Numbered from the stretch's first letter, positions 21,589 through 32,582 are shown. The stretch: DNA of 64,000 nucleotides from Psychrobacter arenosus (GCF_904848165.1 NZ_LR884459.1:2294001-2358000); one strand, 5' to 3'. Made by a program: numbers and translations. The notes: generated from the sequence alone by a model not told the origin.

Positions 21589-22467
21589 ATGGCAAGCTTA
21601 AAAGAAATACGTGCCAAAGTCACCAGTATTAAAAGTACCCAGAAAATTACTCGCGCCATGCAGATGGTCGCAGCGAGTAAGATGCGCCGTGCACAAGAGC
21701 GCATGGAAGTGGGACGCCCTTATGCTGATAGTATGCGTCGAGTGATCTCTCACTTAGTGCATGCCTCGTCAGACTATAAGCACCCATATATGGTCGCGCG
21801 TCCTGTCAATCGGGTTGGTTTTATCGTGGTCACTTCGGATCGCGGCTTAGCTGGTGGCTTGAATATTAACCTATTCAAAGCCCTCACTCGTGAGATCAAA
21901 GACTATCAAGATCAGTCTGTTGCAGCAGAGTTTGCTGTCATTGGCTCAAAGGGCGTAAGCTTCTTTAAGAGCTTTGGCGGTAAAGTCACTTCAGCAGTCA
22001 CTGACTATGGTGATAAGCCGACCTTTGAACAGCTCAATGCGCCGGTCCAAGCCATGTTAGATGACTATGCTAAAGGCAATATTGACCGCATATACATGGT
22101 GTATAACAAGTTTGTGAATGCGATGACGCAAAGCCCAACCGTGACTCAGCTGGTACCTCTACCAGAAGGCTCATTGGCCGAAGGCAGCGCCGTGCAGACA
22201 GAGCACAGCTGGGACTATATCTATGAGCCAGACATCAAGACTTTAATTGACGGTTTATTAGGCCGTTATATCGAATCTATTGTCTATCAAGCCGTGATGG
22301 AAAACATCGCCTCTGAGCAGTCTGCTCGTATGGTAGCGATGAAAGCGGCAACTGATAACGCTGGCGACTTAATTAACGATTTACAGTTGGTTTATAACAA
22401 GCTGCGTCAAGCCGCGATTACCCGAGAAATTTCGGAAATCGTTGGTGGTGCTGCTGCTGTTTCATAA
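21589..22467 (+). CDS. atpG: ATP synthase F1 subunit gamma
   Basis: Central rotor shaft, 292 residues. The N-terminal helix [20 protein letters not shown] and C-terminal helix with [19 protein letters not shown] are the two halves of the coiled coil; [11 protein letters not shown] is the conserved internal motif. ATG at 21589. atpD follows after 37 bp. Confidence 0.98.
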   Translation: MASLKEIRAKVTSIKSTQKITRAMQMVAASKMRRAQERMEVGRPYADSMRRVISHLVHASSDYKHPYMVARPVNRVGFIVVTSDRGLAGGLNINLFKALTREIKDYQDQSVAAEFAVIGSKGVSFFKSFGGKVTSAVTDYGDKPTFEQLNAPVQAMLDDYAKGNIDRIYMVYNKFVNAMTQSPTVTQLVPLPEGSLAEGSAVQTEHSWDYIYEPDIKTLIDGLLGRYIESIVYQAVMENIASEQSARMVAMKAATDNAGDLINDLQLVYNKLRQAAITREISEIVGGAAAVS

Positions 22468-22486
22468 TTGACTACACCTATATTAG

Positions 22487-23938
<1,452 letters not shown>

Positions 23939-24011
23939 TTTAGGGTGCTGAGGGTAGGCGGCATAGTCGCCACTGCCCTCGGTAATAGCAGCGTCCAGTT
24001 AGGAGATAAGC

Positions 24012-24434
24012 ATGGCAACCTCAACCTTAGAGTGTCGGGTAGTAAGTGCTCGTGAAGAGCTGTATTCTGGTCCGATTACGATGCTGATTGCCACAGGTAG
24101 TGAAGGCGAAATCGGGGTGTTGCCAGGCCATACCCCTCTGATTACGTTGTTAAAACCAGGCCCAATGCGTGTGCAAACAGCCAATGGCGAAGAGCAAGTT
24201 ATCTATGTCTCTGGTGGGGTACTTGAAGTACAGCCAAAGCTAGTAACCGTTTTAGCCGATACGGCAATGCGTGCTGACAACCTTGACGAAAGTAAAATCG
24301 TTGAAGCGCGTAGAAAAGCAGAGCAGATGCTAGCCAATCAAAGCGATCATTTACAGACCAGTGCAGCGTTGGCTTCACTAGCTGAAACGGTCGCGCAGTT
24401 GGAAACTATCAGAAAGTTCAAAAACCGCGCTTAA
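24012..24434 (+). CDS. atpC: ATP synthase F1 subunit epsilon
   Basis: Rotor and regulatory subunit of 140 residues: N-terminal beta sandwich with EGEIGVLPGHTPLIT and YVSGGVLEVQP, then a two-helix C-terminal domain. Preceded in the 73-bp atpD-atpC gap by a stem with GAGGG/CCCTC arms (23950-23980), and by AGGAG before the ATG. Last gene of the operon; an intrinsic terminator follows. Confidence 0.97.
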   Translation: MATSTLECRVVSAREELYSGPITMLIATGSEGEIGVLPGHTPLITLLKPGPMRVQTANGEEQVIYVSGGVLEVQPKLVTVLADTAMRADNLDESKIVEARRKAEQMLANQSDHLQTSAALASLAETVAQLETIRKFKNRA

Positions 24435-24496
24435 GTTACAGCGTAATATAATGAGCCTACGGATAGTCTGGCATACGAAATTCGCTTAGCTATACC

Positions 24497-24527
24497 AAAA
24501 AACAGTCTTTTATAGGCTGTTTTTTTT
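24497..24527 (+). terminator. Intrinsic terminator of the ATP synthase operon
   Basis: AAAACAGTC pairs with GGCTGTTTT (one wobble) around a seven-base loop, followed by a run of T. It lies about 60 bases after the atpC stop. Confidence 0.88.
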
Positions 24528-24552
24528 ATGCCTAAGAATTAATAAAGGCAGC

Positions 24553-24594
24553 AGCAATGTTCATAGCAATGTTTATAGCAATGTTTATAGCAAT
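24553..24594. repeat. 12-bp tandem repeat (3.5 copies)
   Basis: AGCAATGTTCAT, then AGCAATGTTTAT twice, then a partial AGCAAT. Located just downstream of the ATP operon terminator. Confidence 0.92.
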
Positions 24595-25100
24595 ACCTCG
24601 GTAAATATCCATATAACGGTGAGCGTCACGAAAAGTTGTTATTAGTAACCTAGTAAGCTTTAAGCTTTATGTCTTAAGGCTATCGTTATTAACAAGTCAA
24701 TAAATACGAGGCAATAGTAGCAGAATGACGGTTAAAAGCATCGGCTAAGTCAACGGACGCTAGGAATGCTATTATTGGCCTCTAAAGACAGGCTAAATTA
24801 ATGTGTTTTACCGCTTGTCTATCATGTTAAGATGTAGTATTAGTAATGGTTTTAGCGTAGAATTTTACTTAACTTATCGCTTGATATTTGGCTTTAATAT
24901 CGCCCATTTTGCAAAGTTTTAGCGTGATGGCGAGTTTCAGTAACAATAAGACAAACTTCGGGCTGTCTTTAGCTCTCGCTATTCGTATCTCAAATCGTCA
25001 TAATCCTATTTATCCCGTAGTCATCACGGATATAGAATAGTAACTGACTCTTTTGCAAAATCATTTTGGTGATATTTGTTAGTATTTTAAGGACATAAAA

Positions 25101-25817
25101 ATGGCAACATCTGAAGAAGACAACACCCCCCGAATTCTCATCGTAGAAGACGATGAGCGCTTAGCGATGCTAACGCAAGACTACTTGGTGAAGAATGGCC
25201 TAGAAGTAGCGATTGAAACAGACGGCAACCGTGCTATTCGCCGTATTGTGAACGAGCAACCTGACCTAGTTGTGTTAGATGTCATGTTGCCTGGTAGCGA
25301 TGGCCTAACGGTTTGTCGTGAAGTGCGTCCGCATTACCATCAGCCTATTTTGATGCTTACCGCGCGTACGGAAGATATGGATCAAGTCTTGGGTCTAGAG
25401 ATGGGCGCTGACGATTACGTTGCCAAACCAGCTCAGCCACGCGTATTGCTAGCGCGTATCCGTGCCTTGCTACGTCGTTCAGAAAATGCACCGTCAGAAG
25501 ATGTGCCACAGCGCCTTGAGTTTGGCGAATTGGTTATCGATAACGGCGGTCGTTCAGTGACGCTAGATGACGAATTGGTTGACTTTACTAGTGCGGAATA
25601 CGACCTACTTTGGTTGTTGGCGTCAAACGCTGGTCGCATCCTATCGCGTGAAGATATCTTTGAGCGTCTTCGTGGTATCGAATATGATGGTCAAGACCGT
25701 TCAATCGATGTGCGTATCTCTAGAATCCGTCCAAAAATTGGTGATGATCCAGAGAATCCAAAGCGTATCAAAACGGTTCGCAGTAAAGGCTATCTGTTTG
25801 TGAAAGAAGGCAACTAA
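25101..25817 (+). CDS. bfmR: Response regulator BfmR (OmpR/RstA-like)
   Basis: OmpR-family regulator of 238 residues. Receiver domain with acidic pocket EDD at 16-18, phospho-acceptor Asp60 in LVVLDVMLPG and Lys109 in DDYVAKP; then a winged-helix domain with DRSIDVRISRIRPKIGDD. The sequence is very close to my memory of Acinetobacter BfmR over long stretches (for example TARTEDMDQVLGLEMGADDY). In Acinetobacter BfmR controls envelope, capsule and biofilm genes. The cognate kinase gene is downstream, but a terminator separates them. Confidence 0.92.
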   Translation: MATSEEDNTPRILIVEDDERLAMLTQDYLVKNGLEVAIETDGNRAIRRIVNEQPDLVVLDVMLPGSDGLTVCREVRPHYHQPILMLTARTEDMDQVLGLEMGADDYVAKPAQPRVLLARIRALLRRSENAPSEDVPQRLEFGELVIDNGGRSVTLDDELVDFTSAEYDLLWLLASNAGRILSREDIFERLRGIEYDGQDRSIDVRISRIRPKIGDDPENPKRIKTVRSKGYLFVKEGN

Positions 25818-25866
25818 TTGCTAGCTGCTGGCAAAGCTTTGTTAACATTACGCCTTTATGCTTAAT

Positions 25867-25894
25867 AAAAAACCAGCAGTTTGCTGGTTTTTTT
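25867..25894 (+). terminator. Intrinsic terminator between bfmR and bfmS
   Basis: AAACCAGCA-GTT-TGCTGGTTT hairpin with four or more further T. Fifty bases after the bfmR stop and before bfmS. Confidence 0.9.
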
Positions 25895-26058
25895 GCGTTA
25901 TGCTGGTAGGCGGTATGCAGGTGGCCGTAATAGGGTGAATTTATGAGCCATATTGTGTATTATTGCGGACGCTTGCCTACTACCGCTCCCTTAGGGTCAG
26001 CTTTCAAGGTCTGCTACCGACCTTTAGTTATCTCAAAACCAAGAATGGTGTTGCCTTC

Positions 26059-27747
26059 ATGTCGCTAATCTCTTCCTTAAAGCACAGTATCTTTGTCCGT
26101 ATTTATGCCGGCCTGCTGCTGGTCTGTCTGTGTGTGGCCTTGTTTGCCCAACTGCTGATGGATACGGTCAATAAAGAACGTGTGCAGGCCTATCGTGAGA
26201 ATATGGCGACCGGGGCATTTTACTTGGTCAGTGAAGGGGTAACCCACCAAGAGTCGCAGCTGCAGCGCGAGTATTGGCTATCGGATGCCAGTAACCTATT
26301 TGGCGCTACCTTCAAAGTCATTCCTTTGCCCGAAGTGGACTTTAGCTCCAGTGAGCTCAATCGCCTAGAAAACCAGCAAACCGTCGTACGCTATGAAAAA
26401 AAGACCCACTACGCGCAAATCTACCATAAGCTGCCCGATGAACCCTCCGTATTAACGGTAAAGATGGCGCAGGTCACTGAGCAGCAAGTACGCGCTATGG
26501 CTATTTTCTTAATCGATGACCTGTCACACTTTGCGTCGCTAACCGATAAGCAGGCCCGTTTACGTGAATTAGAAGAGCGTTTTTCTTTTCCATTAAGCTT
26601 GCAGATGGTCAGTGATTTAAACTTAGATAACGATCAAAAAGCCCGTTTGCGTCGTGATGAAGTGGTGTTCTTATTCCAAGACAGTACTAGTAATAAAAGC
26701 AACTCTTCGATTCGGATTATTATTCCCTCTGAAATTAATGACATGGTCGTAGTGATGGGTCCGGTGCCCTTATTTAACTGGTTCCCACTGAATCTTATTA
26801 TTAGTGTCGTATTAATCAGTATGTTCTTGATCAGTCTTGGGGTTTACGCGCTTATTTTCCCGCTAGAGCGCAAACTACAGCTGATTCAGATGGGGGTGAA
26901 CGAGGTCAGTCACGGTAACCTTGAGACTCGCGTTCAAGTCATTGGACAGGATGAGATTGCACGGCTATCCGCCACGTTTAACGCTATGACTGAGCATATT
27001 AAGCGTCTAATCGAGTCGCAGCGTGAGTTGACCCGCGCGGTCTCGCATGAGCTGCGGACACCGGTAGCCCGGATTCGTTTTGCGGTTGATATGCTGGCAG
27101 ATACCGATGATGAAGAGTCACGCTTTATGCAGCGGGATTATATCGATGAAGATATTGAGTCACTCAACTCGTTAATCGATGAGATTTTGACCTATGCGAA
27201 GCTTGAAGAAGGCTCACCAAAACTGGATTTAGAGTCGGTCAACTTAAGCGAATTGGTAGAGCAAATCGTGCGTGAAACCAACGCTTTAGGTAAGCCTATT
27301 ACAGTTACTGCCAACCCACCTGGTGCGAAGGTAACCGCTGTTGCCGACCGCCGTTATTTGCATCGAGTCGTACAGAATTTAGCCGGTAATGCTCTGCGTT
27401 ATGCCGATAATACGATTATCGTTAGCGCTGGGGTTAAAAAAGGCATCGCCTTTGTGAGCGTTGAGGATGATGGTCATGGTATCCCAGAGGAAGACCGCGA
27501 TAAGGTGTTTATTCCTTTTGCCCGTTTGGATGATAGCCGTACGAGAGCGTCAGGTGGCTATGGCTTAGGTCTATCTATCGTTTCGCGTATTGCCTTCTGG
27601 TTTAACGGCAATATGAAGGTCGATGAGAGTCCAAAATTAGGCGGCGCGCGCTTTATTATGACCTGGCCGGTTAAGCCGTTGACGCAAACGATTGCTGCCG
27701 ATCAGATGACCCAAGAGCAAAGCGAACGTAAGCTAATGGACTCTTAG
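26059..27747 (+). CDS. bfmS: Sensor histidine kinase BfmS
   Basis: Membrane histidine kinase of about 562 residues. A first transmembrane helix (RIYAGLLLVCLCVALFAQLL), a periplasmic sensor domain of about 230 residues, a second helix near residue 245, then a HAMP domain, the H-box SHELRTPVARIRF with His330, and HATPase motifs NLAGNALRYA, EDDGHGI and GGYGLGLSIV. I chose ATG 26059 (MSLISSLKHSIFVRIYAG), which aligns with Acinetobacter BfmS; a TTG 96 bases upstream would add a tail of unlikely composition. Partner of the upstream regulator. Confidence 0.92.
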   Translation: MSLISSLKHSIFVRIYAGLLLVCLCVALFAQLLMDTVNKERVQAYRENMATGAFYLVSEGVTHQESQLQREYWLSDASNLFGATFKVIPLPEVDFSSSELNRLENQQTVVRYEKKTHYAQIYHKLPDEPSVLTVKMAQVTEQQVRAMAIFLIDDLSHFASLTDKQARLRELEERFSFPLSLQMVSDLNLDNDQKARLRRDEVVFLFQDSTSNKSNSSIRIIIPSEINDMVVVMGPVPLFNWFPLNLIISVVLISMFLISLGVYALIFPLERKLQLIQMGVNEVSHGNLETRVQVIGQDEIARLSATFNAMTEHIKRLIESQRELTRAVSHELRTPVARIRFAVDMLADTDDEESRFMQRDYIDEDIESLNSLIDEILTYAKLEEGSPKLDLESVNLSELVEQIVRETNALGKPITVTANPPGAKVTAVADRRYLHRVVQNLAGNALRYADNTIIVSAGVKKGIAFVSVEDDGHGIPEEDRDKVFIPFARLDDSRTRASGGYGLGLSIVSRIAFWFNGNMKVDESPKLGGARFIMTWPVKPLTQTIAADQMTQEQSERKLMDS

Positions 27748-27979
27748 TCTTGACGCTAATATAAGCTTAGTAGGGGTTGCCAAAGGCGCTTAGGGGCTGG
27801 CTGCTAGGGCTTAGACCGAGAATTCAGCAGACTAGAGTTGTCTTTACTAGGGATATCTACTATATTTGCTGCATAGATTATTAATCTGTTAGTCGTTTTT
27901 GATAGAGTTTACCAAACCGCTAGGGCTCAGGCGTAACTAAGACCTTTGCTCCCCTGATAGTAACCACTAAGGATAGGTT

Positions 27980-28159
27980 ATGCCGTACGTATTTGGAGTA
28001 CTCGTAATACTAAATGCGCTTATGCTAGGCTATTATATTTTCGTCCCGCAAGACCAGGATACGCAAAGTTTGCAAAGCGCTAAAGCGGCATTGACCCAGC
28101 CTATCGATTTTGACAACTCTTCTGCGAAGGTACCGCCATTGATTGGTACCCGCGACTGA
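27980..28159 (+). CDS. Small single-span membrane protein, unknown function
   Basis: A 59-codon frame, MPYVFGVLVILNALMLGYYI at the start, ending PPLIGTRD. One hydrophobic helix covers residues 3-20, followed by a polar tail of about 38 residues, probably cytoplasmic or periplasmic depending on orientation. Support: AAGGATAGG lies just before the ATG, codon use resembles neighbours, and a perfect intrinsic terminator follows 45 bases after the stop. I do not recognise the family. It sits between bfmS and the convergent envZ-like gene, so a link to envelope signalling is tempting but only inference. Confidence 0.68.
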   Translation: MPYVFGVLVILNALMLGYYIFVPQDQDTQSLQSAKAALTQPIDFDNSSAKVPPLIGTRD

Positions 28160-28203
28160 GCTGCTCATGTCCTTTTAAAATTATCTGCATTAACCTAGTT
28201 CAT

Positions 28204-28238
28204 AAAAAAAGCTTACTAATTAATAGTAAGCTTTTTTT
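28204..28238. terminator. Bidirectional intrinsic terminator
   Basis: GCTTACTA-ATTAA-TAGTAAGC, flanked by seven A and seven T, so it works for the small membrane protein gene on plus and the EnvZ-like gene on minus. Confidence 0.93.
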
Positions 28239-28302
28239 ATGGGGCAAAATTAGCCTAGGTACCGCTAAAGCCCTGTGGTAGGCCAATACTTTATTCCATC
28301 TA

Positions 28303-29757
28303 CTATTCTGCTGCCTCATTCCCTGCTAAACGATGGGACATAGGTACATCGGTGACTTTAGACAGCAACGGAATGCGCACGCACACTTGCAAGCCCCCTT
28401 CCGGATGGTTAATCGCTTCGACTGTGCCATGATGTAAATTCGCAATACGGCCTACGATAGCCAGTCCTAAACCACTGCCTTGAGTAGTGCGCGCCGTTTC
28501 TCCGCGCTCAAACGGCTGCATAATACGCTCTAGTTGGTCTTCTGCCACGCCACTGCCACAATCTCGCACACAGATAATCAGTTGCTCAGCCGCTTCGCGA
28601 TTTAAATCATTTTCGGTAATGACAGCGCCTCCTTCTACCGGCGGCAGGGTTTCAGCAAAGGTAGGTACTATGGTCGCAGAGAGGTAAATAGGTGGCTTAC
28701 CATAGCGGTTGGCATTATTGATTAGGTTAATAATTAAACGTTTAATAGACAACGGGCGCAAAGGAATCTCAGGTAAATTCTGGGACTCGTAAATAAACTT
28801 CAACGGTGCCAACTGGATAATCACTTCGTTAAAAATACTGTCTAAATCGGTCAGGCGCACAGGTTCATCAGAGCCATCTTTCATAAACGAGATAAATTGC
28901 TCCAAGATGGCATCCATATCTTCAATATCGTAAATCAAACCTTCGCGAAAAAATTCATCCGGCAGCATCTCAGCGGTCAGGCGCATCCGGGTCAATGGCG
29001 TCCGTAAATCATGCGAGATGCCAGCGAGCATAATGGTGCGCTCTTTTTGTGCCTGATTTAGAGTAGTGAACAGTCGGTTAAACGCGGTGTTTACTTGGCG
29101 AATCTCGGTAGGGCCTTTATCGTTGGGCAGAGTAGTGGCATGGCCCATGCGGATATAGTTGGTCGCCGCGCGCTGCAAATGGCGTAGTGGCCGGTTCAGC
29201 TGGCGAGCCAGTAAAGCAATCGTGAGCAAGGTCAGTATTGGTAAACCTAAGATAAATAGAATCAGCAAAGTCGGGCTATATTGCGAATAGTAAATAATGG
29301 GCTCACGCAACCAAAAGCTCTTATCAGCACTGTCCTGCACCCACAACTGCGGGGTAGGCTTAAATTTAAAATAAACCTCAACCGGCCGCTCAAGTTGCTG
29401 ACTGATCTCTTTTTCTAATACGGTCGTAAATAAGCCTACGAACGCCTTATCCGCCACTTCCGGAAATTTCTGCTCGTTTTCCACCACCACCACGTGCGAT
29501 TTATCATAAATCCATTGCGCCACTTCCGGCTGGTCTTGCCAATCGTGGCGGGCGCTGGTGATTAGCTTCAGCTCGCTAGTGAGATAACGCGCGTGATTCT
29601 TTAATTCTGGCAAATACAGACTGCGCCAAAAGAACCATAGGGTCAAAGCCACGCTGATAAAGACAATGGACGTGACCATTAGCGTGGTCTGCCAAGTTGT
29701 AGAATAGGCGCGTGACTTTAACCGAGGGCGGTTCACAGCATGGGAGGAATTCGACAT
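28303..29757 (-). CDS. envZ: EnvZ-like sensor histidine kinase without adjacent ompR
   Basis: Membrane kinase of about 484 residues. Helix 1 near 25-45 (MVTSIVFISVALTLWFFW), a periplasmic domain of about 130 residues, helix 2 (LLILFILGLPILTLLTIALL), HAMP, the H-box GISHDLRTPLTRMRLTAEM with His249, which is the EnvZ signature, then NLINNANRYG, CGSGV and GSGLGLAIVGRI. The start is uncertain: ATG 29757 or GTG 29772, neither with a good Shine-Dalgarno sequence. Unusual: no OmpR gene lies on either side, whereas ompR-envZ is normally one operon. The nearest regulator, bfmR, has its own kinase. Confidence 0.85.
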   Translation of the reverse strand: MSNSSHAVNRPRLKSRAYSTTWQTTLMVTSIVFISVALTLWFFWRSLYLPELKNHARYLTSELKLITSARHDWQDQPEVAQWIYDKSHVVVVENEQKFPEVADKAFVGLFTTVLEKEISQQLERPVEVYFKFKPTPQLWVQDSADKSFWLREPIIYYSQYSPTLLILFILGLPILTLLTIALLARQLNRPLRHLQRAATNYIRMGHATTLPNDKGPTEIRQVNTAFNRLFTTLNQAQKERTIMLAGISHDLRTPLTRMRLTAEMLPDEFFREGLIYDIEDMDAILEQFISFMKDGSDEPVRLTDLDSIFNEVIIQLAPLKFIYESQNLPEIPLRPLSIKRLIINLINNANRYGKPPIYLSATIVPTFAETLPPVEGGAVITENDLNREAAEQLIICVRDCGSGVAEDQLERIMQPFERGETARTTQGSGLGLAIVGRIANLHHGTVEAINHPEGGLQVCVRIPLLSKVTDVPMSHRLAGNEAAE

Positions 29758-29873
29758 AGCAGGAGGACTCACAGTACTTAAGCAGATAAGGTCTAAGTTT
29801 AACAGCTAATAGCCAACACGCTAACTACTTTGCGTTAATGTGGTTTTAGCGGATTTACACTATATTTATCGAT

Positions 29874-29908
29874 GCACCGTAATAACAGCACCGTAATAAC
29901 GGCACCGT
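29874..29908. repeat. 14-bp tandem repeat (2.5 copies)
   Basis: GCACCGTAATAACA, GCACCGTAATAACG and a partial GCACCGT, upstream of the rpsP promoter. Confidence 0.9.
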
Positions 29909-29995
29909 TGGCGCCTTAAAGTGCCCGTTGGTCTGTAAATTTAAAGGGGTTGTCAAAAGCCAACTTAGGTCTTAAAATAAAAACATTTATCTAGT

Positions 29996-30023
29996 TTGCA
30001 ACCCTTAAGCTCTGTGATATAAT
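29996..30023 (+). promoter_or_regulatory. Sigma-70 promoter of rpsP operon
   Basis: TTGCAA and a perfect TATAAT separated by 16 bases, 40 bases before the rpsP ATG. Strong match for a ribosomal protein operon promoter. Confidence 0.78.
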
Positions 30024-30062
30024 TATGCCCTTTTTGGTATACCTGCGAAAGAGAGAATTCAT

Positions 30063-30326
30063 ATGGTTGTTATTCGTTTAGCACGGGGCGGCGCCAAGAA
30101 ACGCCCATTTTATCAAGTTGTTGTCGCTGACCAACGCCGTTCACGTGATGGCCGTTACATCGAAAACATTGGCTTTTTTAACCCACTAGCTAAAGGTCAA
30201 GAAGAAGCTTTTCGCTTAAACCTTGACATGTATAACGCTTGGGTTGCTAAAGGCGCTCAGCCTTCTGACCGCGTTGCTGCACTAGCTAAAGCTTATGCAA
30301 AAACAGCTACAGAAGCTACTGCTTAA
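30063..30326 (+). CDS. rpsP: 30S ribosomal protein S16
   Basis: Small-subunit protein of 87 residues beginning [20 protein letters not shown], the S16 signature, with NIGFFNPLA following. Normal length. First gene of rpsP-rimM-trmD-rplS, with its own promoter 40 bases upstream. Confidence 0.98.
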   Translation: MVVIRLARGGAKKRPFYQVVVADQRRSRDGRYIENIGFFNPLAKGQEEAFRLNLDMYNAWVAKGAQPSDRVAALAKAYAKTATEATA

Positions 30327-30504
30327 ATCTTTTTTTATTGACGTATTTAGCTATGGCTAGATGCGTTGAGTTAGTGACTGCCAGATGCTTTGATAACTTA
30401 TACTTTTATAATTTATATCGTAAGCCACGACAGTACTGACCATTTTTATCCCTAACAGTTGCCAACTGTCATTGTGAAATCCTATTAAGAGTGTCTCTAT
30501 CATC

Positions 30505-31038
30505 ATGTCCTCAACGCCAAGCCCAGATGAGTTAGTAAAAATTGGCCAGCTAAAAAAGCCTTACGGCATTAAAGGCTGGCTATGGGTGTTCAGTGAACTT
30601 GATGAGCGCGATACGATTTTTGAGATGCAACCGTGGTGGATTAAGACGGCAACAGGGCTGCGTCCTTTAACGGTGACCAACTGGCGTAAGCAAGGTGCGG
30701 GCATAGTCGCTCAATTTGAGCAAATCCCGGACCGTAATATTGCTGAAACCATGAATGGGGTGCCGATTTGGACGGCAAAGGATGCTATGCCTGAGCCCGA
30801 GGCAGATGAGTATTACTGGTCGGATCTTATTGGCCTTACCGTCAATAATGAACAAGACGAGTGCTTAGGCGAGATTACTGAGATGTTTGAAACCGGTGCC
30901 CACGCTATCATGCGAGTGGCGGCAACAGACGCCAGTATCGATGCTGAAGAGCGCCTCATCCCTTGGCACAAGCAAACGGTAGTGACAGTAGACTTAGTCG
31001 CTAAGACCGTCTTAGTGGATTGGCAGCGCGATTATTAA
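30505..31038 (+). CDS. rimM: 16S rRNA processing protein RimM
   Basis: Assembly factor of 177 residues that binds S19 during 30S head maturation. N-terminal domain with KIGQLKKPYGIKGWLWVFS and C-terminal PRC-barrel with EYYWSDLIGLTV and ERLIPW. Located 178 bp after rpsP and 29 bp before trmD. Confidence 0.96.
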   Translation: MSSTPSPDELVKIGQLKKPYGIKGWLWVFSELDERDTIFEMQPWWIKTATGLRPLTVTNWRKQGAGIVAQFEQIPDRNIAETMNGVPIWTAKDAMPEPEADEYYWSDLIGLTVNNEQDECLGEITEMFETGAHAIMRVAATDASIDAEERLIPWHKQTVVTVDLVAKTVLVDWQRDY

Positions 31039-31067
31039 TCATTACTAACGATCAATAGGTGGTAGTG

Positions 31068-31832
31068 ATGTATTTTGCGGTGATTAGTATTTTCCCTGAG
31101 ATGTTTGCAGCAATTAGTCATTACGGTATTACGGGCCGCGCCGCACAGCAAGGCCAAGTCGTCATAGAGGGGTTTAACCCGCGCGACTATACTACGGATA
31201 ATTATCGACGTGTCGATGAGCGCCCCTACGGTGGTGGTCCGGGTATGGTCATGATGGCAGAGCCTTTAGCTCAAGCGATTGCAGCAGCTAAAGCCAGTGC
31301 TAGCGCTCGTGGTTGCCGTACTGATGCCAAATACTGTCCCGTCGTCTATCTGTCTCCGCAAGGGGAGAAATTAGGCGAGGCCAAAGTGCTACAGATGGCT
31401 GAGTTCGATGGCATGATTTTATTGTGCGGTCGTTACGAAGGTATTGATGAGCGCCTGTTAGCGCAGCACGTCGATTTTGAAATATCGATTGGCGACTATG
31501 TGCTAACGGGGGGCGAGCTACCGGCAATGGTGCTTATGGACAGTGTGATTCGTCGTTTACCCGGAGTTATGGGAGATGACCAGTCTGCGGTTCAAGACTC
31601 TTTTGTCGATGGCTTGCTCGACTGCCCGCATTATACCAAACCTACGGTTTATGCCGATGTGGCTATTCCTGAGGTGTTACTGTCTGGGCATCATGCCAAA
31701 ATCGCAGAATGGCGATTTGTACAGCAAGCTCAGCGTACGATAGTGCGGCGGCCCGATTTGTGGCAAGCGTTTACCCCTAGCAAGCAGCAGCTCAAATGGC
31801 TGCAAAAAGCGGGGGTAGCGCTAGAAAAGTAA
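31068..31832 (+). CDS. trmD: tRNA (guanine-37-N1)-methyltransferase TrmD
   Basis: SPOUT methyltransferase of 254 residues that makes m1G37 using SAM and prevents +1 frameshifting. Begins [13 protein letters not shown]; has [11 protein letters not shown], the SAM-knot segment [13 protein letters not shown] and [16 protein letters not shown] chose ATG 31068, which has AGGTGG five bases upstream; GTG codons just before are in frame but less likely. Confidence 0.97.
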   Translation: MYFAVISIFPEMFAAISHYGITGRAAQQGQVVIEGFNPRDYTTDNYRRVDERPYGGGPGMVMMAEPLAQAIAAAKASASARGCRTDAKYCPVVYLSPQGEKLGEAKVLQMAEFDGMILLCGRYEGIDERLLAQHVDFEISIGDYVLTGGELPAMVLMDSVIRRLPGVMGDDQSAVQDSFVDGLLDCPHYTKPTVYADVAIPEVLLSGHHAKIAEWRFVQQAQRTIVRRPDLWQAFTPSKQQLKWLQKAGVALEK

Positions 31833-32092
31833 CCTTATAACTGCCTTTTAGGCGAATTATAAGCTACAGATTCTAAGCGGCTTGGTAAAACAGCTACTTT
31901 GTAAAAATGCACTAAACAGATTAAGCAAAATTTTAAAGACTTTAATTTCTACTATATTTGAGCGTGTCATTGCATTAATGGCCTCTTAACCCTAAGCGAC
32001 TGCCGTAGCAAAATAAGCTGTGTTATGGTGATTTAATTATAAACAGGTGATAAGCGTTAAGCCTCTATCGTCTAATATGAGGAGCAACTCTC

Positions 32093-32515
32093 ATGAGCAA
32101 CAAACATTTATTAGTTCAAGCCGTTGAAAACTCTCAGTTAATTGAACGTCCAAGTTTCGCTCCTGGTGATACTGTTGTCGTACAAGTAAAAGTTCGCGAA
32201 GGCGACCGTGAGCGTCTACAGGCCTTTGAAGGCGTAGTAATCGCTAAGCGTAACCGTGGTCTTAACTCTGCGTTTACCGTACGTAAAATCTCTAGCGGTG
32301 TTGGTGTTGAGCGTGCTTTCCAATTGCATTCACCTATCATTGATAGCATTGAAGTGAAACGTCGCGGCGCTGTTCGTCGTGCGAAACTTTACTATCTACG
32401 TGAGCGTTCTGGCCGTTCTGCGCGTATCCGCGAGAAGCTTACTGTGCGCCGTGTTGCTAGCAAAAAAACTGATGCTGGCGTTCCAGCCGCAGTAGAGACT
32501 GCTCCAGGAATCTAA
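32093..32515 (+). CDS. rplS: 50S ribosomal protein L19
   Basis: 140 residues, with [16 protein letters not shown] and [18 protein letters not shown]. About 20 residues longer than E. coli L19; the extra is a C-terminal tail after [20 protein letters not shown] precedes the ATG. A 260-bp gap separates it from trmD, so it may also have its own promoter. Confidence 0.97.
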   Translation: MSNKHLLVQAVENSQLIERPSFAPGDTVVVQVKVREGDRERLQAFEGVVIAKRNRGLNSAFTVRKISSGVGVERAFQLHSPIIDSIEVKRRGAVRRAKLYYLRERSGRSARIREKLTVRRVASKKTDAGVPAAVETAPGI

Positions 32516-32582
32516 GTCGTTCAGGCTAGATTAAGCAGTAATATCCTTTTATAGATTATTAATTGGGTATGCCAAAAAAGAC

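Larger units (their letters stand above)
24435..25100. other. atpC-bfmR intergenic region
   Basis: About 665 bases. It contains the ATP operon terminator (24497-24527), a 12-bp tandem repeat (24553-24594) and the bfmR promoter region, which is AT-rich and not resolvable by eye. No gene seen. Confidence 0.5.
29758..30062. other. envZ-rpsP divergent region
   Basis: About 300 bases holding a 14-bp tandem repeat (29874-29908) and the strong rpsP promoter (29996-30023). Nothing else recognised. Confidence 0.55.
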
